A stretch of DNA of 64,000 nt from Macrobrachium rosenbergii (GCF_040412425.1 NC_089753.1:42793913-42857912), one strand, 5' to 3'; shown: positions 37,548 through 50,376, counted from the first letter of the stretch. The notes: generated by a model not told the origin, from the sequence alone. Translations and numbers: made by a program.

Positions 37548-38220
37548 TTCCCCTCTTCTCACGGGGTGAGTTGTGGGAAGGAGAGAGAGATAGAACACTT
37601 CAAACAATATCTTTGTGGGAGACTAAGGTATTAAAAGCTTTACAACCTAAGTTTTAACAGGGTTTATTTCATAAACTAAATAGAGGATAGAAGTGTTAGA
37701 AATGTTACTAAAATGTAAATAATAAATTATATATTGGATAATTCTTTTTATTGAGAATGAAAAATGTTCGATTGAGAATTTGACAGCAACGGAAGTTTAC
37801 AAAAGAGCTGTCTTCATCATAATTCACAATTAGTAGCGCTTCGTAATTTGGCGAAAAACTAAAAGAAAATCGTAATTTTTATCAGAGTACAAAATGTGTT
37901 TTATTCAATATAAAATGCAAGAAATCTTTTATTTTTAAGTATTTCCATTTGCCCAAAAATCCAGGGGATTGTCATATTTTTCTCTTAACTAAGATGCCAA
38001 ATGTTAGTATATTTTTTCAGTAATCGTTATCAGATCAAAGGAGTTTCGTGTTTTTAATGCTTTACTGTATCCAGAAACAAATACCATAAAATTTGTATTT
38101 TTCAGGAATGCTAAAGTTATTGCAAAAGATTTAGAAAATCTCTCGTAACCTTAAAAAAGGGGACAGATGGAAATTCATACACGAAAAACTCCGACAAATT
38201 AAGGAAAAAGATTCTTGGAA

Positions 38221-38223
<3 letters not shown>

Positions 38224-38274
<51 letters not shown>

Positions 38275-38517
38275 AACCGTATTTCAGCCTTTTGTGGCTT
38301 CCCATCGAAATTCTTCATTCCCACATCCACGCGAGGAAGAGATCAGAGATGTTTTATTCATTTTTCGTTATCATAACTCTCGTTTAATTGTGATTTACGA
38401 GAGTTGAGGGGATGTGGGGTGTATGGAGAGCGAGGAAATAAGAGAATAAAAAGGCGAGAGTTCAGGAGACAGCGAGTGAAAGATCAGCCGGAAGCCTCGA
38501 TGTAAATATATTCTTTT

Positions 38518-38588
<71 letters not shown>
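38224..38588. repeat. Two (GA)n microsatellites
   Basis: GA runs at about 38224-38272 and 38519-38588. The 245 bp between them shows no recognised feature. Confidence 0.95.
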
Positions 38589-38591
<3 letters not shown>

Positions 38592-39559
38592 GCATTTAAT
38601 AGTTCATCTGGATCCCCTAACCAAGATTGATCACTGGCGCAGATTTTTTTTTTTATATATCGATGAAAGTAAAATATTTCTTAAGTTCCAACTCTTCCTC
38701 TTTGATACTGAAGGAAATCAACCTAAGATTCACCCTTAAATGAATACCCATATACCCTCCCCGTAATGCCCGTTCCCTAAGTATGGAAATTCACTTCGGT
38801 TTCCTTCTCTCGACACTTTTGCTATACCTTGCCGGTTCCTTCAGCCCATTTTCGGGTGTAAAAGAGCGTGAGGACTTTAGACCAGGCAGGGAAGGAATGA
38901 GCCTTAGGAATAAATCTTGATGGGTTCATGTGATGGAATTTTTTTTTCTGTTCTTAAGTTATTGTTATTGATGATATTTACCCACTGAAAGTTTGGTTAA
39001 ATTATTCTCTATACCTTCAGTATTTTAGAATTGCCATGACGCGTGTGAAGAGACATCGTTATTAATATTATTTTAAGACTTATTTTCATGCCTCCAGTAC
39101 GTAACGGAAAATAATTTTGCAGATGTTAAAGCATAGTTTAATTCATAATTCGTGCAGTGATTTCATAATGGGTTGTTGAATATCAATACGAGAGTAAAAA
39201 AAGATTGTTTCTGTTAAATTTCATATTCTTCATAATACGGAAGCTATGGCAAGATGTAGATATTTTTTCTGTCCCGATTTCGAACATAAAGTTTGGTTTC
39301 ACGAAGGTCGGGTAATTTGAAAGCCTATAAATATCAAGTTACCGGCCCAAATTTTCATTTTTAATACAGTATATTCGGGGCCGTAAAGGGCGATTTTAGT
39401 GCCGTGGTATATTCACTTGGGTTATTTTTCTCTCTTTTACGATCGAATGAAAATTCCATAGAATTCTCTAATCAGGTTTCATTATTGTAAACGGATTTTT
39501 TATCTTTCAATAATTACGTTTTGAAGAAAAAAAATTGTATATTCTGGAAATGATTAATA

Positions 39560-40903
39560 CAGGGTGTTTCGACATTAGAGCAACCCCCTCTACAGCATAA
39601 ACTAAAATTGATATGGACAAAAACAAAAGTAATTCAGAACAGGTATTTATTTAAGTTTCTCTCTGAGTATTTAATATTTTGTGTGGCCTCCATCTGCCTG
39701 TACCACAGCCTGCATTCTTCAGGGGTATGATTTCAGCAAATCGCAAAAAAGCTGAGACTCAAACTCCATTTCCCTGAGCACTTCGGTGACCTCTCTTCGC
39801 AGGCCGTCGAGGCTTGGTATACCATCATAGTTCACTGTGCACGCTTCAACACGATCCTTTAAGATATTACCAATGTTTTCACACACATTAAGGTCAGGGG
39901 AGCTACCTGAAAATTCACTTGACGAGAAGAAATCGATACCAGTTTCGATGCAGCTCCTGTGTCTGAAGAGCCTTGAAACATGGTGCCTTATCATGCAAAA
40001 ATGTGACTTCTTCAACAGATAACACATTTTCAGGATCTTTGAGGAAAGGAAATACTCCACCAGTAAGCACAGTTTCTCTGAAGTATTCGCCATTCCATGA
40101 CTGTCCTTTTTCTTTGATGATCCACATTAACCATTTGGCTGTGAAACAGAGAAAAATTCCCAAACATTCAGGAAATTTCACAACTTGGCGATAGCACACG
40201 TCATCGCTGATATCATCCAACTTTGCAGCCCAAATGATGTTATTTTTATGATTTGGCTTCCTGACACTGTAAATGAAGAATTCATCTGATGCGGCAACAT
40301 GGAGAAAGTCAGCTTTATCCCAATCTTTAAGAAATGAACCACAAAACCATGCATGGTCTTCTCTCTGTTGCTGAGTGATGTTGGGCTTGCTGATAACATG
40401 AAATGGCTTGATACCAGATTTTTTCAACTCACGATATACAGCACTATAAGTTCTCTTCTTTTCCCTTTTTGTTTCTAGTTCAAGCGCCAATTTACATAAA
40501 GACTCTCTTGGTCTTTTGACTTCTGAGAAAGGACTTCAGGCCTTCCAAGATTCTCACTCTTTTCACAATGACAGTCATATGGATTTTTGTTCCAGTTTCT
40601 TTTAACAAAGGATTCATCTCTTAAATGTATTTAACTATCCAGGAACGTGAAACAAAGGATGTGCCAGCATCCCTGGCCTCTCTGAAGGTTATAGCCCAGA
40701 TTCAGTCAATCCATCTGATTTCCTCCAAGTCGTTAGCCATGGCTGTATCTAACTCCGTCACTCAGTCTGAAAATACAGGAAATGTAAAATGAAAAATAGC
40801 TTAATAAAACTTAAAATAATGCACTTGGAGATAGGCTATAGCAGAAAACTTCATAACTTCCATTTGTTCTGTGGAGGGGGGCCTCTAATTTCGAAACACC
40901 CTG
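39560..40903 (-). mobile_element. Tc1/mariner-type DNA transposon, inactive
   Basis: The 1344-bp element is bounded by roughly 34-bp TIRs, CAGGGTGTTTCGA at 39560 and TCGAAACACCCTG ending at 40903, with an inner ATTAGAG and CCCCCTC-ACAG block. TA precedes the left end (39558-39559); the right flank is TG then TA, suggesting a mutated TA duplication. It carries one damaged transposase on the - strand. The right end borders a TATG/TA/TG microsatellite. Confidence 0.9.
39719..40740 (-). pseudogene. Tc1/mariner-like transposase pseudogene
   Basis: Reading starts at the ATG at 40738-40740 (MANDLEEIRWID) and meets an in-frame stop at about 40703. The catalytic part is open at 40490-39915: SDEFFIYS holds the first Asp and FLHDKAPCF the second. 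A frameshift near 39930 moves the third block, SGSSPDLNVCENIGN with the Glu, to another frame. Asp-to-Glu spacing is near 34-35 residues depending on the shift point. At least two stops and one frameshift make it non-functional. Confidence 0.88.
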
Positions 40904-40909
40904 TGTATG

Positions 40910-40916
<7 letters not shown>

Positions 40917-40971
<55 letters not shown>

Positions 40972-40975
40972 CATA
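40917..40975. repeat. (TA)n-(TG)n-(TA)n microsatellite
   Basis: TA, TG and TA runs in sequence, directly beside the transposon end. Confidence 0.95.
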
Positions 40976-41047
40976 CACATAAACTATAATTAATAAAGAA
41001 GGTTTCTGTAATTTGAGTATGAAAGTAACGGACGAAGGCGCATTTAC

Positions 41048-41048
<1 letters not shown>

Positions 41049-41084
<36 letters not shown>
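41049..41084. repeat. Poly-T tract
   Basis: About 35 T in a row. Similar shorter tracts are near 34807 and 29590. Confidence 0.95.
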
Positions 41085-41086
<2 letters not shown>

Positions 41087-41717
41087 GTTGTATGGAACCA
41101 ACATTTTTCTAGCCAAGGAAGGATCTCGGGTATTTTTACGCTCGCTTTCTTGGACTTCGAATCAAAATTGTTCGAATCAAAATTGTTTCATTCCTTAAGT
41201 CAGTCAGTCTGTAAAAATCTCTCTGAGGCGGAGATATATGATTTGATGTTGCTCTCATGTTATATGATTTGTCAATGAGTCACTTAAGAGTAAAAATTTG
41301 CCATATTTTTTTGTTGCAATTTCTTGCCATTTTGCAATACTTTTAGCTTTAAATTTTCAATGCTGTTTATAACGACCTTTGCTTATGACCCAGACATCAT
41401 TTTTGGAGGAAGCCAGAATCTAGGGAGAAGGAACAGGGGAAGAATCTGGTAGGAAGAGGGAAAGGGAGGGTACCTCCTGGCGAGGTACGAAAATGGAGAG
41501 TACCTCCTAGCGAGGTAGGAGGAAGAGGGAGGCAAGTGCCTTGAGGCCATGGGGGAAAGTGGGCAAGGGTTAGTAAATTCAGACATCTGGAAGTCTCGTC
41601 CAGGGCATTACTTTGGCCCGCCCGAAAATTTACACTTGTTGCGAAGTTGTAACGCAAGAGCAAATCTCTCGTGCATGAAGAGCCTATAAACTTTCCGGGC
41701 GTAAACCTTGCCATCTT

Positions 41718-41853
41718 GTTCCTCTTCATCTTCTTACTCTTCCTCTTCCTCTTCCTCTTCCTCTTCCTCTTCCTCCTCCTCCTCCTCCTCCTCCTCCTCC
41801 TCCTCCTCCTCCTCCTCCTCCTTCTTCTTCTTCTTCTTCTTCTTCTTCTTCTG
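41718..41853. repeat. Compound pyrimidine trinucleotide and hexanucleotide array
   Basis: TTCCTC hexamers pass into CTC triplets and then CTT triplets. The poly-Leu, poly-Ser and poly-Arg frames here are artefacts. Confidence 0.95.
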
Positions 41854-42634
41854 CCAAGGGACAAGGAAGGTACTTGTCCTTCTTTTAGAGCGAAAGAATA
41901 TCAGAGTTTCTTTTATTTTTTTTTTTCGCGAATGGATGTTGGAGACTTGTTCCTCTGAGGACTAGCAGAAGCATTTCTGAGACTTAGTATTTTGCTTCTC
42001 CTTTTGCTTGTTCTTCAAGGCCACAAGTAAAGTATATTTACAAATAAATGAGGTATTCTTCTTGTGAGAGCTAATATTGGCTTCTTTTACTCTGTATTTT
42101 CCTTCTTTATTTTATTTTACTTATTCTATTTTTTTTTTTTTGGGGCATTTAAACGTCATAAACGTATTTATTTATCTTTCTCATCAAAACTGTAAACTTT
42201 TTTTATTGATTTAAGGAATGGTTCAGTAGGATAAAGGAACCAATTTTCAGACGAACCTTTGAAGCGTTTGGTATGGTGTCGTCTGGTCCTACTATTTACC
42301 TGCAAATTCGGAAGTTTCTCCTTCCTAGTTGTATCTTAGGGAAGGGTTATGTATCACTTAAGTATTATTTTAAGTATTTATGCCCTCCTTCAGTGTTTTT
42401 TTTTTTATTTTATTTATCTGAAATCGAAGTGGAAATGTCTCGATGTTGTCTGTATAGAGGAATTATTGTAGGTGAATCGAATTGATTTTGATACTCATTG
42501 TTATCAGCACAATGTTTCACAAGTGAATTTGAGAACAGTTCTGAGCTTTTTTGGGTATCCAAGAATTTAAATCAAATAAAAGCAAGGTTCTGGGATACAC
42601 ATTACATTATATGTGTATGTATGTGTATATATTT

Positions 42635-42665
<31 letters not shown>

Positions 42666-42728
42666 CATACATATACTGTACATATATACATATATATACA
42701 TTATCTAAAATGCTTTAATCCACCATAC

Positions 42729-42810
42729 TCCTCCTCCTCCTCCTCCTCCTCCTCCTCCTCCTCCTCCTCCTCCTCCTCCTCCTCCTCCTCCTCCTCCTCC
42801 TCCTCCTCCC
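42729..42810. repeat. (CTC)n microsatellite
   Basis: About 27 CTC units. Confidence 0.95.
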
Positions 42811-43122
42811 TACTAGTCGCACCCACCCCACCCTCTTCTCCTCACTTGTGACTTCCCCTCTCCTGGACTTTAAGCGAGATTAAACGAGGTCCTGGCCGTA
42901 AAGGACTCGTTTATCTTCGTTAAACCAATGTCTTTGTTTTAGTGCGATTGTTTTTTTTTTTAACCTATATATCATTTGACCGTGTGAAGTGAATTTTAAG
43001 AGGGAGTTACATATGAAGATATGGCCTGGCAAAGGTCGGTCCGGTGCATAGGTTATGGAAATGCAAAGGGTTTTTTCTTTTTTTGACGTCATTTGTCTTC
43101 ATTGCTTTTTTAAGGAAGTGGG

Positions 43123-43123
<1 letters not shown>

Positions 43124-43167
<44 letters not shown>
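43124..43167. repeat. (CT)n microsatellite
   Basis: About 43 bp of CT. Confidence 0.95.
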
Positions 43168-43170
<3 letters not shown>

Positions 43171-43262
43171 GTTAATTATATACCAGTATAGTAAGATTAT
43201 GAAGTCTTATTTTCTTCATGAGGGATACAGAATTCTATGTGTGATTTCTGCAAGTGGCTCTG

Positions 43263-43419
<157 letters not shown>

Positions 43420-43620
43420 CCTCGTGGTCTAGTGGTTATGGTTGGCCTACTCGTCTCACCAGCGAAGAAACCAAAGTTCGATTCCTAGGAGAGGTCGAGA
43501 GATGGAACGATTTAGACACTTCCTTTAACGATCAATATGTCTCTGTTGAACTAAACAGTGGCTCGAATACCTGGTAGTTAGTTAAGTTTAGTGAGTCGCA
43601 GCCAACCTAGGGAAGGGCTT
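43420..43620 (+). mobile_element. tRNA-derived SINE
   Basis: CCTCGTGGTCTAGTGGTTAT at 43420 holds a strong pol III A box (TGGTCTAGTGG) and GTTCGATTCC at 43476-43485 is the B box, spaced as in a tRNA. The cloverleaf is not intact and a non-tRNA body follows (ACAGTGGCTCGAATACCTGG, GAGTCGCAGCCAACC), so this is a SINE head and body. The exact 3' end is uncertain. Confidence 0.82.
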
Positions 43621-44256
43621 GGAGCTAACAAGATCATACTTCCATTAAAAATAGGAGACAGTAGTGGAGACACTAGTGATGCTATACGAAGAGTTAATAT
43701 AGTTACTGTCACTATGGCAAAGGAATGTTTCTCCACGAGTGTCATGTTGCTAAATTGTTGTGTACAACCACAAAATTAAACTCGGTGCGTCGTCTTGCGT
43801 TCAAACATTTATTTATTTTTCTTTTTAATTATTATATAGTTTAAATCATCATAATGGCCGCTATTGCTATTTATTCTTTGCCTCTGGAAATTTCAAGACC
43901 CGACTATTCTAAATCATTTTCCAATCCTGCTTTCCCATGCAGCATTTATCCCCATGACTTCCCGGTGACTAAACTTCGCAATGTGTTATGTAATAATTTT
44001 CCTCTTACTTTTTTTTATATCTATTCATATTCATCAGTGCCTGGGCTTTTTCTCCTTAAATCTCAGCCTTAAGCCCGCAGCTTAAAAGTGGGAACGGGGA
44101 AAGGGTGCTGCTACTCTTCGGCGTTTTTCAATGAATTAAAAAAAATTATTTACATCGTAAATTTTAGATCCCCCTCTGCTCTGCATTGGTGAAGGCGAAT
44201 CCGCTTAGGTATTTGGTGGATTTGAAATACTTTGGCTCTTGTTTGGTTTATGTATG

Positions 44257-44257
<1 letters not shown>

Positions 44258-44337
<80 letters not shown>

Positions 44338-44392
44338 ATTTATATATATATATAAATATACATATATATATATACGTGTATATATATGTATG
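44258..44392. repeat. (TA)n microsatellite
   Basis: Pure TA at about 44260-44322, then degenerate TA/CATA to 44392. Confidence 0.95.
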
Positions 44393-44584
44393 TGTGGGTG
44401 TTTCAATATTTGACCTCTAATTAATCCTTCGTATGGCATAGCACCCTTAGACTTCGCATATGAATAGGATAAATAGGCTTCTTAGATAAATACGGATACG
44501 AATGTCTTGGCATTTTAAAAGGAAAATTTTTGGAGTACCCTATAATGACCAGTGTTAAGCAGTCATTTATATATCATACTATAA

Positions 44585-44587
<3 letters not shown>

Positions 44588-44656
<69 letters not shown>
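44588..44656. repeat. (CT)n microsatellite
   Basis: About 68 bp of CT. Confidence 0.95.
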
Positions 44657-44659
<3 letters not shown>

Positions 44660-44861
44660 GCACCCCAGGATTTATAGGAGGCATCATCTTTTGTCAGTCT
44701 AATTCCCCTATCAGTGGATCGCCGGCCATAGGTTAACATAGAATTAAGGGTCCTAGGGGGAAGCCTGACGTCTGATGGATATATGTGCAAAAGGACCGAC
44801 TCCAGATGAATGGAGAGGTGTTGGGGGCTGAGGGGAAAGGAGTTAAGTGGAAGGGGGAAGG

Positions 44862-45165
44862 ATTGAAGAATGAAAAATGTAAACTGGAATGTAGATGAGG
44901 ATGAAAAATGTAACGGAAAGGTAGATGAGAAAGTAAAAGGTAACGGAAAGGTAGGTGAGAATGAAAAAGGTAACGGAAAGGTAGATGACAATCAAAAAGG
45001 TAACGGAAAGGTAGGTGAGAATGAAAAAGGTAACGGAAAGGTAGATGACAATCAAAAAGGTAACGGAAAGGTAGGTGAGAACGTAAAAGGTAACGGAAAG
45101 GTAGATGAGAATGTAAAAGGTAACGGAAAGGTAGATGAGATTGAAAAAGGTAACGGAAAGTAGAC
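44862..45165 (+). repeat. 30-bp minisatellite (GTAGATGAGAATGAAAAAGG)
   Basis: Ten units of GGTAACGGAAAGGTAGRTGA plus RAATSAAAAA. The unit length is a multiple of three, so a 98-residue frame with a decapeptide repeat (KGNGKVDENE) is open across 44870-45163. No splice sites or homology support it as a gene. Confidence 0.95.
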
Positions 45166-45224
45166 GAGGAGAAATGCGAAAATGGAGGGAATTTTCGGAG
45201 ATGGGAAGTGGAAGGGGGAAGGAA

Positions 45225-45720
45225 GAGGACGGAAAAGACAGGAGTTGTGGCGTACAGAGAGGAGTGAGAGGGAGATGGAGGAGGACAGAAATGAGAGTTG
45301 TAGCAAATAGAGAGGAGTGAGAGGGAGATGGAGGAGGACAGAAGAGAGAGGTTGTAGCAAATAGAGAGGAGTGAGAGGGAGATGGAGGAGGACAGAAGAG
45401 AGAGGTTGTAGCAAATAGAGAGGAGTGAGAGGAAGATGGAGGAGGACAGAAAAGAGATATTTTAGTAGAGAGGAGTGAGAGGAAGATGGAGGAGGACAGA
45501 AAAGAGATATTTTAGTAGAGAGGAGTGAGAGGAAGATGGAGGAGGACAGAAAAGAGATATTTTAGTAGAGAGGAGTGAGAGGAAGATGGAGGAGGACAGA
45601 AAAGAGAGTTATAGCAAATAGAGAGGAGTGAGAGGAAGATATAGGAGGGCAGAAGAGAGAGGTTGTAGCAAATAGAAAGGAGTGAGAGGAAGATGGGGGA
45701 AGGACAGAAGAGTGACGGGT
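45225..45720 (+). repeat. ~51-57-bp purine-rich minisatellite (GAGGAGTGAGAGGNAGATGG)
   Basis: Nine units of AGAGAGGAGTGAGAGGAAGA followed by TGGAGGAGGACAGAA and one of two variable ends (GAGAGGTTGTAGCAAAT or AAGAGATATTTTAGT). Units of each end type cluster together, which shows local homogenisation. Confidence 0.95.
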
Positions 45721-45724
45721 TGTA

Positions 45725-45965
45725 CCAAACAGAGAGGAATGTATGAGAGGGAAGGAGAGGACAAGAGGCTGCGCAATGAGGAAGTAAGAAGCAAGAGCAA
45801 AGAAGAGAAAGAGAGAACCATCGCAACACAAAGGGGTTAAAGGAAGGGTGGAAAAGGGCCGCTGTGCCATGAGGAGAAATGGGAAGTGGGAGGAGGAGGA
45901 AGAAGGTGGATGAGTCAAGAGGAAGGGGGGAGAGGGAGGAGGAGGAGGAGGAGGAGGAGGGTTGA
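45725..45965. repeat. Purine-rich tract ending in (GGA)n
   Basis: The + strand is over 80% purine, ending in GGA triplets at about 45936-45960. It continues the strand asymmetry of the minisatellite before it. Confidence 0.8.
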
Positions 45966-46990
45966 GAGAAGCCTGGAAGGGTGAGGTGTGAGTGTGTGGC
46001 CTTTATCACCCCCGTGGGAGCATCTGCATGTCAAGGGAAATCCTCCAAATGCAGAAACATGTATTGGCCAAATGTTTTAAGGTTCATTTTTGCTTGTCCC
46101 CTTGTTTTATCATTTTTATTTTCTTTTATTATTTCGGATAAATCAGAAAGGGCGAAGGCATACGGGGAACAATAGAAAATTTTCGTTGAGTATTCGAAAG
46201 AAAATTATGTAAACACGGATAGTTGAAGAGGGGATGAAGGAATTCTGTGAATGGAATCGTCTAATTGTATCTGCTTGTTGCAGATTAAACTTTATGAATA
46301 AATGATAGTTGAATGAATTCTTTAAACGTTGATAACTGTTTAGTGTTACGGCAGATAATTAAGAATTTTTTTTTTATTATAAAATTGACTTACGATTTTG
46401 TTTTAAATTTTTTGCAGTGAAATAAAGAAAAATGTTTGTGACAAATTAATGTTATTGAATGAATTCATATTATTTTTGTAGTCAGTTAATGACAGTAAAC
46501 GAACTTAGATCGGTTTGCTGTGAGGAAACGATAGTAATTAGACTGGAAACTTACTTTTCAGTTCATGATTGTTAAATGATATCGAGGACTGTTTGTTGCG
46601 AAATGTATTTAGATGATATTGATCTAAATCCCAGTGAGTAATTTTACGATTATGAAGGCACACAGAAAAGTAATTAGTTAAAAGTCAAGTTTAGAAAAGG
46701 GAAAATATAACATCTGTAGTAAACAGACTATAAAGTAAATTTTGATGAACAGAAGATGCCACAGGTATGAATATTGTTTTGATTTTGAATTGTATTTGGT
46801 TATCAAGTTGTCTGAGCTGCTCCATAAGGTCACACAAGGTCCCTACATAAAAAAAATTTAGTTGTCCGCGACTTTATACAGGTACATGACCAAGTAAATG
46901 ACCTGTAATTATATTATGGTAAAATGGGTGGGCATATCGTACAGTCATACGTGCGAAAAGTAATTTAAATATTTTATCTTATTCATGGTG
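45966..46990. other. Non-coding intron stretch, no recognised gene
   Basis: AT-rich without recognised arrays or elements. Confidence 0.5.
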
Positions 46991-46993
46991 ATT

Positions 46994-46996
<3 letters not shown>

Positions 46997-47059
<63 letters not shown>

Positions 47060-47090
47060 ATATTTATATATATATGTGTGTGTGTGTATA
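46997..47090. repeat. (TA)n microsatellite
   Basis: TA run 46997-47051 with a TATG/TG tail. Confidence 0.95.
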
Positions 47091-47930
47091 GTATGTGTCG
47101 GATAAGTTCTTCCAACCTTAAAGGATATAGTAGATCCTTTTGAGTTTCGATACATGCAGATCGATTAATGTCAGAAGTTCTCGTGTTGTCGAATAACAGT
47201 TTTACGAAATGGGTCAAATGTTTCCACGTTAAGTAAAACTATAATTACTATATATGTTGAGAATTTTTCTGACCTCTCACGTCTAGGGAGAAAATCAGGA
47301 TGAGGAAAGGTGGTCACAGTCTCTAAGACAAATATTTTTTACTCAACTTTGTGCCCATTTTATGACGAAAATATAGAACTCCCTCGCTTATTTGGTCTTA
47401 GTTTGAACGAAGTGGCATGAACATGGCAGCAGCCAGCGATTTGGCCCAAATATTTTGTATTAGCAAATTTGGAGGAAGACCTACTATGTTGAGGAGGTGG
47501 AGGAGGAGGAGGAGGAGGATAGAATATTGAGGCTTATCTTTAATGGTTATTGACTGAGGGATGGAGGAACGTGAGGTAAATTGCTGACGAGGGGAAATGA
47601 GGGGAAAGGAGGAATAATTGAAGGGGAAAAGAGGAAGAATGTATATCTATAGGGAGATAGAAAGACCTTTAAAGGAGCAATTATACTTCAGAACATGCTT
47701 GCGCGTACGGTCGGAAACCCCGTGTTTTGAAGTTAGAAATTCGCCCGCGTGGGCTCGGCGCCAGGGAAGTTTTCGGGCTGCGTGTTTAATGGCATAGGTA
47801 AAATGCCTCCTCGATTAAAGGCTTATCTCTCCTGGGCCTTCATAGCCCGGCTCTTGAGGAAAGGAATCGCCGTTTACGTATTTTCTGAGTATTTTGAGGC
47901 CTTGTTCTTACCCGTTTATTGGATTAGAAT

Positions 47931-48113
<183 letters not shown>

Positions 48114-48159
48114 ATTATAATCACTTTAGCACGTGACTCATTTATCACACATTACCGCA

Positions 48160-48345
48160 GGTGAAAAATAAGAGACGGGGTGTAGCTCCTGACCGGTTTC
48201 GACTTTATTTCCAAGCCATTGACGAAAGACTAATAAATAGTATTAGAAGTCGCAAATATATATATATTACAGAGACAGTACTGACGAACACACAGTACCC
48301 TTTCTATTGTATATATATATATTTGTGACTTCTAATACTGTGTAT
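48160..48345. repeat. Repeat fragment with inverted arms between (TA)n tracts
   Basis: A CCTGACCGGTTTCGACTTTA and CCAAGCCATTGACGAA block precedes arm 48239-48267 (AGTATTAGAAGTCGCAAATA), which is inverted at 48312-48339. Both sides are (TA)n. It looks like a mobile-element fragment that I recall as common in decapods, but the class is unknown. Confidence 0.65.
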
Positions 48346-48349
<4 letters not shown>

Positions 48350-48433
<84 letters not shown>

Positions 48434-48460
48434 ATGTATGTATGTGTGTGTATGTGTACA
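48350..48460. repeat. (TA)n-(TG)n microsatellite
   Basis: TA at 48350-48417 then TG/TATG. Confidence 0.95.
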
Positions 48461-48719
48461 GGTCCTGCTGAATTTTATTTTATTTATTGTTTCAACTACA
48501 GTATGCTCCGTTACCTAGCGAATATTAAATGAACGTTATTTTTTGGCGCTTTGCATAAAGTCTGATGAGTGTGGGAAAATAAATAGTTTATTTTCAAAGT
48601 AATGTAATTGTTAGGAGGGGGTTTATTTAGTTAGTTTTGGAAGTGAAACAATTGTTTTCTGCGAGTTTATTTAGCGTTAAGAAGTAATGCAAATGGGAAA
48701 TTTTGGACACTGCTAGTAA

Positions 48720-48722
<3 letters not shown>

Positions 48723-48796
<74 letters not shown>
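48723..48796. repeat. (CT)n microsatellite
   Basis: About 74 bp of CT. Confidence 0.95.
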
Positions 48797-48798
<2 letters not shown>

Positions 48799-49289
48799 AA
48801 AGTGAAAAAATGTAAGATACTCTCGAGGAACTTGTTCCAAACAAGTTGGTAATTAATCGCCCCAAAGTACAGACCTTTCCCCCTTACTAACTCGCTTTTT
48901 TGATGAAGTCACAGGACCTGCTTCTACTGGAAATATTTTCCGTGTTTCTTTCCTCTTACTGCTATGTCTAGGAATCGGTTCTTATTCCCTTTTCCAGCTG
49001 GAATGCGCCAGTGTCCTTACTGTTTTTCTGTACTGCCATTCCTAGGCTAGGAGGTAGCCACACTATAGTATACTTTTAAAAACATTAATTTCATTTGTTT
49101 TATACAAAAGGTCTGCTAGTGCATGACTAAAGCATTTTGTATTTTAGTACTTATTCAAGCCCTTTACCGTATTTAATCTTTTTTTTTATCAAATACTGCA
49201 TCGAATTTGTGGGTTCTGGTAACGGTATCCACTACGTTAGTTTAAGTTTTTAATTGTGCATTGTTTTGAACATTCGTCTCTCCTTTAAT

Positions 49290-49440
49290 GGATTTATTTA
49301 TAATAATAAAATCCGAGTGGATCTCTCTTGTTTGTCCTCCCGCGTGGGGGCGGGGTAGAAAGGCGGTCGGGAGGTAGGGGAGACATGACGGGCAGCGCCG
49401 GGTTCCAGCGCAGGGTAGCGCGCGCCATCAGGCTCGTAGG
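49290..49440 (-). repeat. GC-rich dispersed repeat (copy 2, reverse)
   Basis: Reading the - strand: GATGGCGCGCGCTACCCTGC, CCCGTCATGTCTCCCCTACC, CCCGCCCCCACGCGGG, GGACAAACAAGAGAGATCCA then TTTTATTATTATAAAT. It matches the copies at 8056 and 53360 in order. Confidence 0.8.
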
Positions 49441-50149
49441 AAAATAAAAATTCAGCAATTATTGACCTCAATCATATCACCTCGAATCTACACTTTTGAC
49501 AGCGTTCTTATATATTTTGTTATCCAACAAAATATATAGGGAATTCTTACCTTCCTCTTCTCTCTCTCTCTCTCTCTCTGTCTCCGCTCCTAAAACCTTT
49601 TACTTAAGGAACGACGTCTCCTGGAGGTGTCCTCTTCCCCTGCAAAAATATGGTCCCGCACACAAGCCGACTTGACTCTTCAGAGCTCTTCTTGTCTCGG
49701 GGTTTATTTGGGATGTTTAGGAGTGCGTGTGGAATTTGATAAGTTAAAAGGACATTGTAATTATTAAAAAAAAAATGTATAATGGTGAAATTGTGTGTAT
49801 ATGTAAATGTATTTTTGTGTGTATGTGTAAATATGTGTTTGTGTAAATAAATCACTAGTTAACACGTGATTAGCATAAACTTTACCTGGGCCACTAATAG
49901 TAACTTGGTTGTATCTAGTACTTTCGTCTTGTTGACATTTGAAAACTTACAATAAAATGAACAAAAAAGGATACCTGGAATTATTAACAGGAGGTGAGCA
50001 CTTTAATAACGTTAAATAAATCTTCATGAAGAACAGAAGATAATACAGGTTCAATGGAAAACAGAACAACAGGTAAAAAACCGAGATTTAGAGCATACCC
50101 ACCGGTAAAATTATTAACATGGGTTATTGCGTCTGCCTTTGCCCAGTGC

Positions 50150-50376
<227 letters not shown>

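Noticed and set aside
41397..41864. Poly-Arg and poly-Leu/Ser frames on both strands
   Set aside because: Created by the CTC/CTT trinucleotide array at 41718-41853.
43420..43500. Functional tRNA gene
   Set aside because: A and B boxes are good, but acceptor and anticodon stems do not pair and a SINE body follows.
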